Positions 49,264-58,204 of a stretch of 64,000 bases of DNA are shown here, piece by piece. The notes beneath the pieces were generated by a model, which did not search any database, had not been told where the DNA came from, and was given only the letters and a program-made list of their open reading frames with translations. Made by a program: the position numbers and the translations under genes. Origin of the DNA: Flavobacterium hungaricum (lineage in GTDB: Bacteria > Bacteroidota > Bacteroidia > Flavobacteriales > Flavobacteriaceae); assembly GCF_015182285.1 (NCBI RefSeq), contig NZ_PRDM01000001.1, forward strand, positions 1 through 64,000, given 5' to 3'. Each line of letters opens with the position of its first letter. Position 1 is the stretch's first letter.

Positions 49264-52065
49264 ATGAAAAAAACAATCTTTCTGGGCTTTTGCTCACTTG
49301 CTTTCTGTACGCTTATTTCTGCGCAGGAAAAAAATAACAACTTTAAGAAAATTAAAGAATTAGGCGGAATTGAAGAGTATTTGTACCAGCCAAATGGCAT
49401 GAACATACTTTTGCTTCAAGACAATGCCTCGCCGGTTGCAACGGTACAAATTGTATATCGCGTAGGGTCTAAAAATGAAGTAATAGGCAACACAGGTTCA
49501 ACACACCTTTTAGAACATTTAATGTTTAAAGGAACTGCTTCATTCAACAAAAAAAACGGCAATACTATTACAGATGTTTTGCAGAATACAGGAGCACAAT
49601 TAAACGCCACAACTTGGTACGACAGAACCAATTATTTTGAAACCCTGCCAAGCGATAAAATCGGTTTGGCACTGCAGATTGAAGCCGACAGAATGCGTAA
49701 TTCTTTGTTATTGAAAGAAGATAAAGAAGCCGAAATGACGGTAGTTCGCAATGAATTTGAACGCGGTGAAAACGATCCAAATAGTTTATTAGACAAAGAA
49801 ATCTGGGCGTCTGCTTATATTGCACATCCGTACCATCATTCTACAATTGGCTGGAAATCGGATATCGAAAAAGCACCGATTGAAGTGCTGCGTAATTTTT
49901 ACAACACTTATTATTGGCCGGATAACGCGACTTTGACCATTATTGGAGATTTTAAAAAAGAAAATGTTTTTGCCTTAATCGAAACCTATTTTGGCAAAAT
50001 AACAAAGGCACCAAACCCAATGCCGCAACCTTACACAGAAGAACCGCAGCAATACGGGCCGCGTAAAATTGTAGTAAAAAAACCAGGTGAATTGGGCGTA
50101 ATCAACAAAGCGTATAAAATTCCAGGCGCATTGCACGAAGATCTTCCAGCTTTGAATATTTTGGGAGAAATTATCGGTTCTGGACCTTCGGCAATTTTAA
50201 ACAAAACTTTTGTAGACACACGTTTAGGAATTTACGCTTATGCAAATGCAACCAACTTTAAAGAAGTCGGGCTTTTTACCATCGGAGTTGGATTTCCTAC
50301 AACCTCAAAACACGAAGATATTGACGCCAAAATAAACGAAGTGGTTGCAAAAATCCAGAAAGAAGGCGTAACTCAGGACGAAATCAATCGCGTAGTGGCA
50401 GAGATCAGCACACAGACTATTTTGAGCAGAGACGGTTCTGGCGTAATTGCATCGGGATTAAACGAGGCGATTGCTTCGGGAGACTGGACAGATTACGTAA
50501 CAGGAGTTGACAGACTTAAAAAAGTAACTCCAGCAGACGTTTTGCGAGTAGCGCAAAAATATTTGGTTGAAGATCAAAGTACAACGGGCTATTTTATTCC
50601 GAAACAATCTGGTGAAAGTAAAGCACAAGATCAGGCAGATGCCAATCATTTTATGCCAGAAAACGGACCTTTTTATTACAGAGATTCTAATCACAATCAT
50701 AATGAAGAGCCTTCTGGAAATTTAATTGCAGCTCATACAGCAATTTTAAATGAAAATAAAATGGAAGCCGAAAGTGATCTTTTAATCGAGAAAAGTGCAT
50801 CGGCATTTAAAAGAGAAAAAATAGCAGGAATCGATGTTGTTTCTGTAAAAACAGCCGCGAAAGATTTTGTTACAGTTGCAGCTAGTATCTCGGCAGGGAA
50901 TTTTGCAAACGAAACCAAAAATGCCATAATTCCTTCGTTAACCGCATCAATGTTATCAAAAGGAACCACCTTAAACGACAAATTTAAATTTTCTCAGAAA
51001 TTACAAAAATTAGGAGTTAAACTTAACGTAAGTGCATCGACAACCAAAATTAATATTGGTTTTAAATGTTTGAAAAAAGACTTGGATGAGGTTGTTTCTT
51101 TATTGGCAGAAGAATTGAGAAATCCGTTGTTTGATGCCAAAGAATTCGAAAATCTAAAACAACAGTATACAGGAAATACACAGCAAAGTTTAAACGATCC
51201 GGGCGAAAGAGGAAGTATCGCTTTATCTCAGGCAATTTATCCAAAAGGAAATCCAAACTACGATTTAAGTGTTGAAACAAATTTAGAAAATATTAAAAAT
51301 GCCACTTTAGACGAAGTAAAAGCATTTCACAAAAAATATTTCGGACCTGCGTCGATGCATTTAGTAATTGTAGGCGATACCGAAGGAGCCAATTTAAATG
51401 CGTGCTTAAAAAAACATTTTAAAAACTGGACGGGCGGTGTTGCCGAAAACCTAAAATTTGAAGAAGCCGTAAAAGCAAACTCCAAAACAGAAGTTATTAC
51501 CATTCCAGAAAAACCAAGTGCCGAATTGTTCATCGGACAATATACTGGTTTAAAAAGAGCCGACGCCGATTATATTCCGTTTTACATTGCCAATTATACA
51601 TTGGGAGCAGGGTTTGCAGGACGCTTGATGCAGACGGTTCGTGACAATGACGGATTAACCTACAGCATTTCGTCTGGAATAGGGGGTAACATCCAAACGG
51701 GCGGTTATTGGTTTGTAAACGCTTCTTTCAATCCAAATTTATTTCAAAAAGGCTTGGACGCCACCATGGTGCAGGTTGACAAATGGGTAAAAGACGGCAT
51801 CACGGCTCAGGAACTCGAAAACAAAAAAAGCAACTTAATTGGAAGTTTTAAAGTCGGAATGTCTACAACTGCTGGAATGAGCAGAACGATTTTAAGTTTT
51901 ATAGAAAGAGGTTTAGAACCAGATTATATTCAGCAATATCCTAAAGACATTGAAAAAGTGACTTTACAGCAAGTAAATAACGCCGTAAAGAAATACATTC
52001 AATTGGATAAAATGATTATCATCAAAGCGGGTTCTCTAGATAAAGATGGAAATCCTTTGAAGTAA
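49264..52065 (+). CDS. M16-family zinc protease, double module
   Basis: The 933-residue exported protein has a signal peptide (to LISAQ, about 20) and two M16 halves of about 450 residues. The first has the zinc motif H81-x-x-E84-H85 in THLLEHLMFKGT and a probable third ligand E164 in VVRNEFERGE. The second half lacks HxxEH and has the R/Y-type motif VRDNDGLTYSIS used for substrate binding. M16 enzymes of this size cleave peptides in a closed chamber. Its position after SusCD and two TlpA proteins suggests it degrades imported peptides in the periplasm. Confidence 0.93.
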   Translation: MKKTIFLGFCSLAFCTLISAQEKNNNFKKIKELGGIEEYLYQPNGMNILLLQDNASPVATVQIVYRVGSKNEVIGNTGSTHLLEHLMFKGTASFNKKNGNTITDVLQNTGAQLNATTWYDRTNYFETLPSDKIGLALQIEADRMRNSLLLKEDKEAEMTVVRNEFERGENDPNSLLDKEIWASAYIAHPYHHSTIGWKSDIEKAPIEVLRNFYNTYYWPDNATLTIIGDFKKENVFALIETYFGKITKAPNPMPQPYTEEPQQYGPRKIVVKKPGELGVINKAYKIPGALHEDLPALNILGEIIGSGPSAILNKTFVDTRLGIYAYANATNFKEVGLFTIGVGFPTTSKHEDIDAKINEVVAKIQKEGVTQDEINRVVAEISTQTILSRDGSGVIASGLNEAIASGDWTDYVTGVDRLKKVTPADVLRVAQKYLVEDQSTTGYFIPKQSGESKAQDQADANHFMPENGPFYYRDSNHNHNEEPSGNLIAAHTAILNENKMEAESDLLIEKSASAFKREKIAGIDVVSVKTAAKDFVTVAASISAGNFANETKNAIIPSLTASMLSKGTTLNDKFKFSQKLQKLGVKLNVSASTTKINIGFKCLKKDLDEVVSLLAEELRNPLFDAKEFENLKQQYTGNTQQSLNDPGERGSIALSQAIYPKGNPNYDLSVETNLENIKNATLDEVKAFHKKYFGPASMHLVIVGDTEGANLNACLKKHFKNWTGGVAENLKFEEAVKANSKTEVITIPEKPSAELFIGQYTGLKRADADYIPFYIANYTLGAGFAGRLMQTVRDNDGLTYSISSGIGGNIQTGGYWFVNASFNPNLFQKGLDATMVQVDKWVKDGITAQELENKKSNLIGSFKVGMSTTAGMSRTILSFIERGLEPDYIQQYPKDIEKVTLQQVNNAVKKYIQLDKMIIIKAGSLDKDGNPLK

Positions 52066-52080
52066 GTGTAACTGCGAGTG

Positions 52081-52111
52081 AACTTTGTCAGAGTTTAAAA
52101 CTTTGACAAAG
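52081..52111 (+). terminator. Hairpin of the CTTTGACAAAG family after the M16 gene
   Basis: AACTTTGTCAGAGTT pairs with AACTTTGACAAAGTT with one mismatch. It has the same core as the hairpins at 32893 and 36761. Confidence 0.6.
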
Positions 52112-52183
52112 TTATGGCAGCTTTAAGGTTTGATGCTGTTTTATAGCATTCGAAGTAACACAAGTAACTCCGCACAGTTTTAA

Positions 52184-52232
52184 AATCTAAAATCTAAAAT
52201 CTAAAATCTAAAATCTAAAATCTAAAATCTAT
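52184..52232. repeat. Array of seven AATCTAA heptads
   Basis: Six perfect AATCTAA units and one AATCTAT follow in tandem. Confidence 0.92.
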
Positions 52233-52301
52233 TTTAATAGTCGTCTTTCATCATTTTTAAGTAAAATCTGAATTAGTAAGCAATTTTTCTGTGAAAGACC
52301 T

Positions 52302-52337
52302 AAAAGAGCTGTTTTTGCCGACAGCTCTTTTTTTTAA
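52302..52337 (+). terminator. Terminator just upstream of dsbD
   Basis: AAAGAGCTGT pairs with ACAGCTCTTT and is followed by eight or more T. It ends 12 bp before the dsbD ATG, so dsbD must have a promoter overlapping it, or the hairpin acts as an attenuator. Confidence 0.8.
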
Positions 52338-52348
52338 ACATCAAAGAA

Positions 52349-54352
52349 ATGAAAAAAATAATCATCGCAATATTCCTATTGTGCAGCTTCTTTATGTCTG
52401 CGCAAATGTATAATCCAGTAAAATGGAAGACTTCTGTCGAGAAAATTTCAGATCAGGAATACCTCTTAAAAGTACAGGCCGAAATACAATCGGGCTGGCA
52501 TTTGTACGGGCAGTACATTGAAGAAGGCGGACCGTCAAAAACCGAATTCACCTTCCATAATCCAAATAAAAATTTCGATTTAATCGGAAAAACAACCGAA
52601 GAAAAAGGACATGAAGTAGTCGATAAAATCTTCGATATGAAAATTAAATATTTTGAAGGAAAAGCACTTTTTACCCAAAAAATAAAATTCAGTGCAGCGC
52701 CAGTTTCCAAAATCACAGCTTCTGTTGATTTTATGGTTTGCGACGACAGCAATTGCCTGCCGCCAACAACCGAAGAATTATCGTTTAAAATTCCAGAAAT
52801 TAAAAAAACAACAGAAGCTGCTGTAAATCCAATTTCGGCTGATACAACAGCAGCAGCACAAGGAACCATTAAAAAAGAAGAAATTGTTACGGCAAAACCA
52901 GCATTTGCAAAAACGCAAAAAACAGCATCCAGAAACTTAATCAGCATTTTTATAATTGCTTTTCTGTCTGGGTTTGCAGCTTTATTAACACCTTGCGTTT
53001 TCCCGATGATCCCGATGACCGTAAGTTTTTTTACAAAACAAAGTAAAAGCAGAGCCGCAGGAATTCGAAACGCTTTGATTTACGGTTTTTCAATTATCAT
53101 GATTTACGTTTTATTAGGTTCGATTGTAACAGCCGTTTTTGGTGCCGATTCGCTAAATGCGCTTTCTACAAACGTTTGGTTCAATCTGATATTCTTTATT
53201 TTATTGGTCGTTTTTGCCGTTTCGTTCTTGGGTGCTTTCGAAATTATGCTTCCCAATTCATTAGCCAATAAAGTAGATTCGCGGGCAGACAGAGGCGGAT
53301 TGATCGGGATTTTCTTTATGGCTTTAGCGTTAGCAATCGTGTCTTTTTCTTGTACAGGACCGATTGTTGGAACTTTATTGGTCGAAGCGGCTTCAAAAGG
53401 AGGCATCGCGCCAATTGTCGGAATGCTGGGATTTTCTTTCGCAATAGCGCTGCCATTTTCATTATTTGCTGCTTTTCCGGGCTGGTTAAACGCACTCCCA
53501 AAATCGGGCGGCTGGCTGAATACCGTAAAAGTAGTTTTAGGATTTTTGGAATTGGCTTTGGCTTTTAAATTTTTATCAAATGCCGATTTGGTTCTACAAT
53601 TGCATTGGCTGGAAAGAGAAGTTTTTTTGGCCATTTGGATTGCCGTTTTTGGAGCGTTAGCTTTTTATTTATTCGGAAAAATAACCTTGCCTCACGATTC
53701 ACCTTTAAACCATATTTCGGTTGGAAGATTAAGTTTCGGATTAATTGTTTTGAGTTTTGTTATTTATCTGATTCCAGGCCTTTGGGGAGCACCTTTAAAA
53801 TTAATAAGCGGTTTTCCGCCCCCAATGCATTACAGCGAATCACCAAACGGATTGGGAGTTTCAAGCAATTCAGAAGTTAAAAAAGAAGGTGCATTACCAG
53901 AAGGAGCAGAATACGGCCCGCACAATATCATCACATTTCATGATTATGATAAAGGAATGGAATTTGCCAAAAAAGCAGGAAAACCCGTTTTACTAGACTT
54001 CACCGGATTTGCCTGTGTAAACTGCCGAAAAATGGAAGAACTCGTTTGGTCGGATACTAAAGTTCTGGGGGTTTTAAATAATGATGTGGTTTTGATTTCA
54101 TTGTATGTAGACGATAAAAAAGAGCTTCCAGAAAACGAGCAATATGTTTCTGAAACTACCGGAAAGAAAATCAAAACGATAGGAAATAAATGGAGCGACT
54201 TACAGATCAAAACCTACAAAGCCAATGCACAGCCGTTTTATGTAATTGTAGATCATAAAAGTGCAAATTTAACCGAACCTTCGGCATACAATCCCGATAT
54301 TGAAGCGTATTACAACTGGCTGCAGTCTGGAATCAAAAACTTCAAAAAATAA
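52349..54352 (+). CDS. dsbD: DsbD-like thiol:disulfide interchange protein
   Basis: The 667-residue inner-membrane protein has a signal peptide (to FMSAQ) and an N-terminal periplasmic domain with C131 and C136 in MVCDDSNCLPP. Eight or so transmembrane segments begin at about 195 and include the CcdA-type motif LTPCVFPMIPMTV and a second Cys in SFSCTGPIVGT. A C-terminal thioredoxin domain has C556-V-N-C559 in FTGFACVNCRKMEE. It carries electrons from cytosolic thioredoxin to periplasmic acceptors. It likely keeps the two TlpA proteins upstream reduced. Confidence 0.95.
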   Translation: MKKIIIAIFLLCSFFMSAQMYNPVKWKTSVEKISDQEYLLKVQAEIQSGWHLYGQYIEEGGPSKTEFTFHNPNKNFDLIGKTTEEKGHEVVDKIFDMKIKYFEGKALFTQKIKFSAAPVSKITASVDFMVCDDSNCLPPTTEELSFKIPEIKKTTEAAVNPISADTTAAAQGTIKKEEIVTAKPAFAKTQKTASRNLISIFIIAFLSGFAALLTPCVFPMIPMTVSFFTKQSKSRAAGIRNALIYGFSIIMIYVLLGSIVTAVFGADSLNALSTNVWFNLIFFILLVVFAVSFLGAFEIMLPNSLANKVDSRADRGGLIGIFFMALALAIVSFSCTGPIVGTLLVEAASKGGIAPIVGMLGFSFAIALPFSLFAAFPGWLNALPKSGGWLNTVKVVLGFLELALAFKFLSNADLVLQLHWLEREVFLAIWIAVFGALAFYLFGKITLPHDSPLNHISVGRLSFGLIVLSFVIYLIPGLWGAPLKLISGFPPPMHYSESPNGLGVSSNSEVKKEGALPEGAEYGPHNIITFHDYDKGMEFAKKAGKPVLLDFTGFACVNCRKMEELVWSDTKVLGVLNNDVVLISLYVDDKKELPENEQYVSETTGKKIKTIGNKWSDLQIKTYKANAQPFYVIVDHKSANLTEPSAYNPDIEAYYNWLQSGIKNFKK

Positions 54353-54373
54353 TTGTTTTTAAAAAGTGAAAAA

Positions 54374-54600
54374 ATGGAGACAATTATAGAAAAAGCGGCA
54401 GATTAAGAACAGTATTTCTCAAAATTTAGAGAAAACACGATTGGCAGTAATCATACTTTTGACACGATGTACGGCACGCAAAAATTGCTTTACGCGGATT
54501 GGATTGCCAGCGGTCGTTTGTATTTTCCGATTGAAGAAATTATGCTGCGAAAAATTGGCCCGATGATCGCCAATACGCATTCTTTTTCTTGCACGTACAG
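54374..54600 (+). pseudogene. Aminotransferase class V fragment, nonsense codon and 3' loss
   Basis: Reading in frame from the ATG at 54374 gives METIIEKAAD, then a TAA, then EQYFSKFRENTIGSNHTFDT and MYGTQKLLYADWIASGRLYF continuing to about IGPMIANTHSF. This is the N-terminus of a PLP-dependent class V (cysteine-desulfurase-like) enzyme, which normally needs over 400 residues. The frame then passes into the repeat element beginning near 54600. An in-frame stop plus truncation marks it as broken. Confidence 0.8.
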
Positions 54601-54625
54601 TGACGCTCGCGCCAGCGTGGGTTTA

Positions 54626-54788
54626 CTCTCAATCGTTAGCGCGGATTTGCAATCCGTGCCCGCAACAGTTACACAAAAAACAAATCATTAAAACAAAAGT
54701 CACAAATTAATGAGCTTTTTTATATTTACAAAGAAAACAAACCAATCTTTGCGGGCACGGATTGCAAATCCGCGCTAACGATTGAGAG
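54626..54788. repeat. REP-like element with perfect 40-bp inverted arms
   Basis: 54626-54665 and 54749-54788 are exact reverse complements over 40 bp, flanking 83 bp of AT-rich DNA. The arm contains the 32-bp sequence also found at 3975-4006. No transposase is inside. It abuts the truncated aminotransferase gene, and it or an earlier insertion probably caused the break. Confidence 0.9.
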
Positions 54789-54831
54789 TGAATCCGCGCT
54801 ATCGTTGCGGAAATAGATCTGCGCTATTGGG

Positions 54832-54870
54832 ATTGCCTTCAATTTAATTGAAGGCAATTTATTATTTTAC
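54832..54870. terminator. Bidirectional terminator before the MarR-GNAT gene end
   Basis: ATTGCCTTCAATT and AATTGAAGGCAAT form a palindrome with almost no loop, and TTATTATTTT follows. It serves the convergent minus-strand gene that ends at 54886. Confidence 0.7.
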
Positions 54871-54885
54871 GAACCACATTCACCA

Positions 54886-55806
54886 CTAGCTAAGCTTAAG
54901 ATCATAACGTTCTTCATTAAATGTTTTCCCCCATTCCTGCACTTCTTCAGACATTGTAAGTTCAAATCCTGCCATTTTATACATTTGGAGCGCTTTATCC
55001 TGAAGGCTTGTCGTAAGAAGAAATACATTTTTGAATTTTTGCTCTTTACAAAAATCTATTGCGTCAGTGAGAAGTCTTTTTCCAATTCCGAGACCTCTGA
55101 AAGCGGGATCCAGAAGAAACCATCTCAATTGAGCTTCTTCGTTGGGCTGGTGTATAATTGCAGCGCAGCCAACAATTTTATTATGGTATTCTGCCATCCA
55201 GATACGGTCTTTTTCGGGAGAATGTTTTTCTAAAAAATCGTAAAAAGTCTTGATCACATATTTCTCAAAATCGCTCGAAAAATGGTATTCTTTTCCATAA
55301 ATAGCGCCGTGCAGATGAATGATATAACCAATATCTCCTGGGGTAATTTCATGGCGATAAGTAATGTCTTCTTTCGCAATTTTATTTTCTGTAAGCAGGT
55401 TTCTTACCGTATGCATCGAGTTTACTAAAATTTCTTTTTCAGACGGATTTAGTTTCTCAATTTTTCCTTCTATTTTGTTTTCCGATTTCGTATTTAAAAC
55501 AGCCAGTAATTCAATTCCAATATCCGTTAATTTAATATTGAAAGCACGCTTGTCTTCTGCAGAAGTCACTTTTACGATTAAATTTTCTTTTAAAAAACGT
55601 TTTAAAATCCGGCTTAAGTATCCTTTATCGAGATTTAAAATTTCAGTGATTTTCTGTGCTGTTATTATTTTGCTTTCGCTGATTTCATAAAGAATACGGA
55701 TTTCGGTCAACGAATAATCACTATCCAGATAATGCTGGCTTAGGATATCTAAATGTGCTGTATAGAATCGGTTAAAACTTCTAATTTTTGAAGTTGTTGT
55801 AGTCAT
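54886..55806 (-). CDS. MarR regulator fused to a GNAT acetyltransferase
   Basis: The start at 55806 (MTTTTSKIRSFNRFYTAHLD) gives 306 residues. The first 145 are a MarR winged helix (YSLTEIRILYEISE, then LNLDKGYLSRILKRFLKENLI and the wing SAEDKRAFNIKLT). Residues 160-306 are a GNAT domain with the acetyl-CoA loop FRGLGIGKRLL and the C-terminal YKMAGFEL. Such fusions are known but their substrates are mostly unknown. It may acetylate the ligand it senses. The promoter carries a palindrome suited to autoregulation. Confidence 0.93.
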   Translation of the reverse strand: MTTTTSKIRSFNRFYTAHLDILSQHYLDSDYSLTEIRILYEISESKIITAQKITEILNLDKGYLSRILKRFLKENLIVKVTSAEDKRAFNIKLTDIGIELLAVLNTKSENKIEGKIEKLNPSEKEILVNSMHTVRNLLTENKIAKEDITYRHEITPGDIGYIIHLHGAIYGKEYHFSSDFEKYVIKTFYDFLEKHSPEKDRIWMAEYHNKIVGCAAIIHQPNEEAQLRWFLLDPAFRGLGIGKRLLTDAIDFCKEQKFKNVFLLTTSLQDKALQMYKMAGFELTMSEEVQEWGKTFNEERYDLKLS

Positions 55807-55833
55807 AGCTTTAAAAATTGTATTACAAAAATA

Positions 55834-55863
55834 CAAATATAGAAAAATAGTTGCTTTTGTCAA
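55834..55863 (-). promoter_or_regulatory. Promoter of the MarR-GNAT gene
   Basis: On the minus strand, TTG (complement of 55861-55863), a 19-bp spacer and TATATTTG (complement of 55834-55841) match the Bacteroidota consensus exactly. The box ends 28 bp before the ATG. Confidence 0.8.
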
Positions 55864-55866
55864 CTA
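55848..55866. promoter_or_regulatory. MarR-type palindromic operator
   Basis: TAGTTG and CAACTA form an inverted repeat separated by 7 bp. It covers the -33 box and most of the spacer of the MarR promoter, a classic autorepression layout. Confidence 0.7.
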
Positions 55867-56016
55867 AATTGATTTTTAAAAGATAAAAATTATTCTTTTT
55901 TGAGGAAAAAGCCAGCATTTTCAAGGTGTTAATGTTATAATAAAAATGTTATTTTTTTGTAAAACGTAAGGACGAAGCGGGATGTAATTTGTAACTTAAA
56001 ATTTCAAGATAAATGA

Positions 56017-58197
56017 ATGATGAAAAAACTACGAATTTCCCTTATAAATATACATGGACTTCTAAAAGGTTCTGGCTTAGAAATCGGTCGGGACGCAGAT
56101 AACGGAGGACAGACCAAATACGTTTACGAACTTGCCGAATTCCTGTCACAGCACAAAGATGTAGCGCACGTTGATCTTTACACCAGACTGATTGATGATC
56201 CGGCTCTTTCTCCAGAATACGCGGTGCCGGTTGAAGCAGTCAATGAAAAATTAGACATCAGAAGGATTCCGTTTTTGGGTAAAAAATACAAATCTAAGGA
56301 ACAGCTTTGGGAAGGTCTTGATACCTTTGTAAGCGGTGTTGTGCAGCACATTAAATCGCACAACATTTACCCCGATTGGATTCATTCTCATTATGGAGAC
56401 GCGGGTTATGCGGCGGCCGAACTGTCATCACTTTTAAATATTCCTTTTGCACATACCGGACATTCGCTGGGTTTTTATAAAAAGAAAAAACTGCTTGAAA
56501 GCGGGCAGTCTGAAGAAGACTTGGAAAAGAAATTTAAGTTTAAAGCCAGAATTGCCGCAGAGGAAAAAACCTTAGAACTTTCAGAATTCATCGTTACGTC
56601 GACTGAACAGGAAATAGAAACCTACAAAGCATACAAAAACTTCGAAATTGCAAAATACCACGCGATTTCTCCCGGAATAGATACTCGAAAATTTGTTCCT
56701 TATTACTACACCGAAGCCGATAACGACAAACATTTAGAAGAAGCACAAAGAAAATATTGGGTTTCAGAATCAATTTCAAAGTTTCTTACCAATCCGCATA
56801 AGCCTTTTATTCTGGCACTTTCAAGACCGGATCGTCATAAAAACTTACATACTTTAATAGACGTTTACGGAAAAGACAAAGAACTGCAAAGTATTGCTAA
56901 TCTCGTAATTTTTGCGGGAATCAGAAAAGACATTCAGAAAATGCCGGAATCTGAAAAAGATGTGTTGACCGATTTGTTATTGTTGATGGACAAATACGAT
57001 TTGTACGGAAAAATGGCGATTCCGAAAAAGCATGATGTAGAAAACGAAGTATCGATTATTTATCGTCATGCAGCCGAAAAAAGAGGTGTTTTTGTCAATC
57101 TCGCGCTTCACGAAAATTTTGGATTAACGGTTATAGAATCAGCAAGTTCGGGACTTCCGGTTGTGGTGACCAAAAACGGCGGCCCTTCAGAAATTATTCC
57201 GGTTTGCCAGAACGGCGAATTAGTAAATCCGCAAGACGAAAATCAGATAAAAAAAGCACTTCGAAATGTTTTAACCGATGAAAATCAATGGAAATATTAC
57301 TCGAATAACGGTGCGATCAACATTCAAAAACATTACAGCTGGCTGAGCCATGTTAACCAATATGTAGAATTGGTCAATGAAAATTTATCGCTTTCATCTG
57401 GCGCGGGAATCAAAAAACAACATTATCCAGCCATCAATATTGATCGTTTAAAACGAAAAGTAGAAAATCTATTGGTTTCGGATATTGACGGAACTTTGAT
57501 TGAACCCAAATTGAGTAATCCAGGGTTGAAAGAATTAAGAGAACATCTTACGAATCGAACCGATAAAATGGCTTTTGCCTTGGCGTCGGGCAGAAATCTG
57601 GAATTGGTAAAAAAGGTTATAAAAGAAGAGCAGTTTCCGTTACCCGATTTTATTATTTGTTCTGTCGGAACAGAAATTTATTATACAAACGGAAATGATT
57701 ATGTACTGGACAAAGGCTGGGCAAAATTTCTTTCGGGACGATGGAAACGAGACGATATTGTAAACAAGTTAAAAGCCGTAAAATGGATTAAAATGCAGGA
57801 AGATGAGGCACAGAATCCGTTTAAAATATCCTATTACTACGAACAGGAAAATTACAATCACGAAGAATTAATCGCAGCTTTAGGAACAGGCTGGTACAAA
57901 GTAAATATAATTCCGAGCCACGGGCAGTTTTTAGATTTTATTCCCAAACGGGCTTCCAAGGGAAATGCGATTAAATTCTTGTGCAGAAAATGGGCGATTC
58001 CGTTAATGAATGTGATTGCCGCCGGCGATTCTGGAAACGATATTGATATGTTTAGAGGTCCCATAAAAGGAATCATTGTTGGAAACCGAAGTTTGGAACT
58101 GGCAGATTATGAAACCTCAAAAAGCATTTATGTAGCCAAAACCGCTGCATCGTCTGGTATTTTAGAAGGTTTGAAACATTATAAAATCATTAAATAA
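56017..58197 (+). CDS. Sucrose-phosphate synthase fused to sucrose-phosphatase-like HAD domain
   Basis: The 726-residue cytosolic protein has a GT4 domain in the first 470 residues. It contains the acceptor-side INIHGLLKG...DADNGGQTKYV, HSHYGDAGYAAAEL and the nucleotide-sugar E366-x7-E374 motif in HENFGLTVIESAS. A HAD phosphatase domain follows with D489-I-D491 in VSDIDGTLIEP and GDSGNDIDMF. This is the architecture of bacterial SPS/SPP, which makes sucrose from UDP- or ADP-glucose and fructose 6-phosphate. Both HAD aspartates are present, so the phosphatase could be active. A neighbouring GH32-like gene 7 bp downstream supports a fructoside-related role. Confidence 0.88.
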   Translation: MMKKLRISLINIHGLLKGSGLEIGRDADNGGQTKYVYELAEFLSQHKDVAHVDLYTRLIDDPALSPEYAVPVEAVNEKLDIRRIPFLGKKYKSKEQLWEGLDTFVSGVVQHIKSHNIYPDWIHSHYGDAGYAAAELSSLLNIPFAHTGHSLGFYKKKKLLESGQSEEDLEKKFKFKARIAAEEKTLELSEFIVTSTEQEIETYKAYKNFEIAKYHAISPGIDTRKFVPYYYTEADNDKHLEEAQRKYWVSESISKFLTNPHKPFILALSRPDRHKNLHTLIDVYGKDKELQSIANLVIFAGIRKDIQKMPESEKDVLTDLLLLMDKYDLYGKMAIPKKHDVENEVSIIYRHAAEKRGVFVNLALHENFGLTVIESASSGLPVVVTKNGGPSEIIPVCQNGELVNPQDENQIKKALRNVLTDENQWKYYSNNGAINIQKHYSWLSHVNQYVELVNENLSLSSGAGIKKQHYPAINIDRLKRKVENLLVSDIDGTLIEPKLSNPGLKELREHLTNRTDKMAFALASGRNLELVKKVIKEEQFPLPDFIICSVGTEIYYTNGNDYVLDKGWAKFLSGRWKRDDIVNKLKAVKWIKMQEDEAQNPFKISYYYEQENYNHEELIAALGTGWYKVNIIPSHGQFLDFIPKRASKGNAIKFLCRKWAIPLMNVIAAGDSGNDIDMFRGPIKGIIVGNRSLELADYETSKSIYVAKTAASSGILEGLKHYKIIK

Positions 58198-58204
58198 TTA
58201 AAAT

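Noticed and set aside
49264..52065. Processing-peptidase-like role for the M16 protein in organelle-style import
   Set aside because: The signal peptide and gene context point to a periplasmic peptide-degrading enzyme.
38520..52232. Possible CRISPR array from the tandem repeats
   Set aside because: The repeats are 7-nt tandem units without unique spacers, and there are no cas genes.
54467..54691. A 74-codon frame as an intact gene
   Set aside because: It starts mid-way through the aminotransferase pseudogene and ends in the repeat element, so it is part of the pseudogene.
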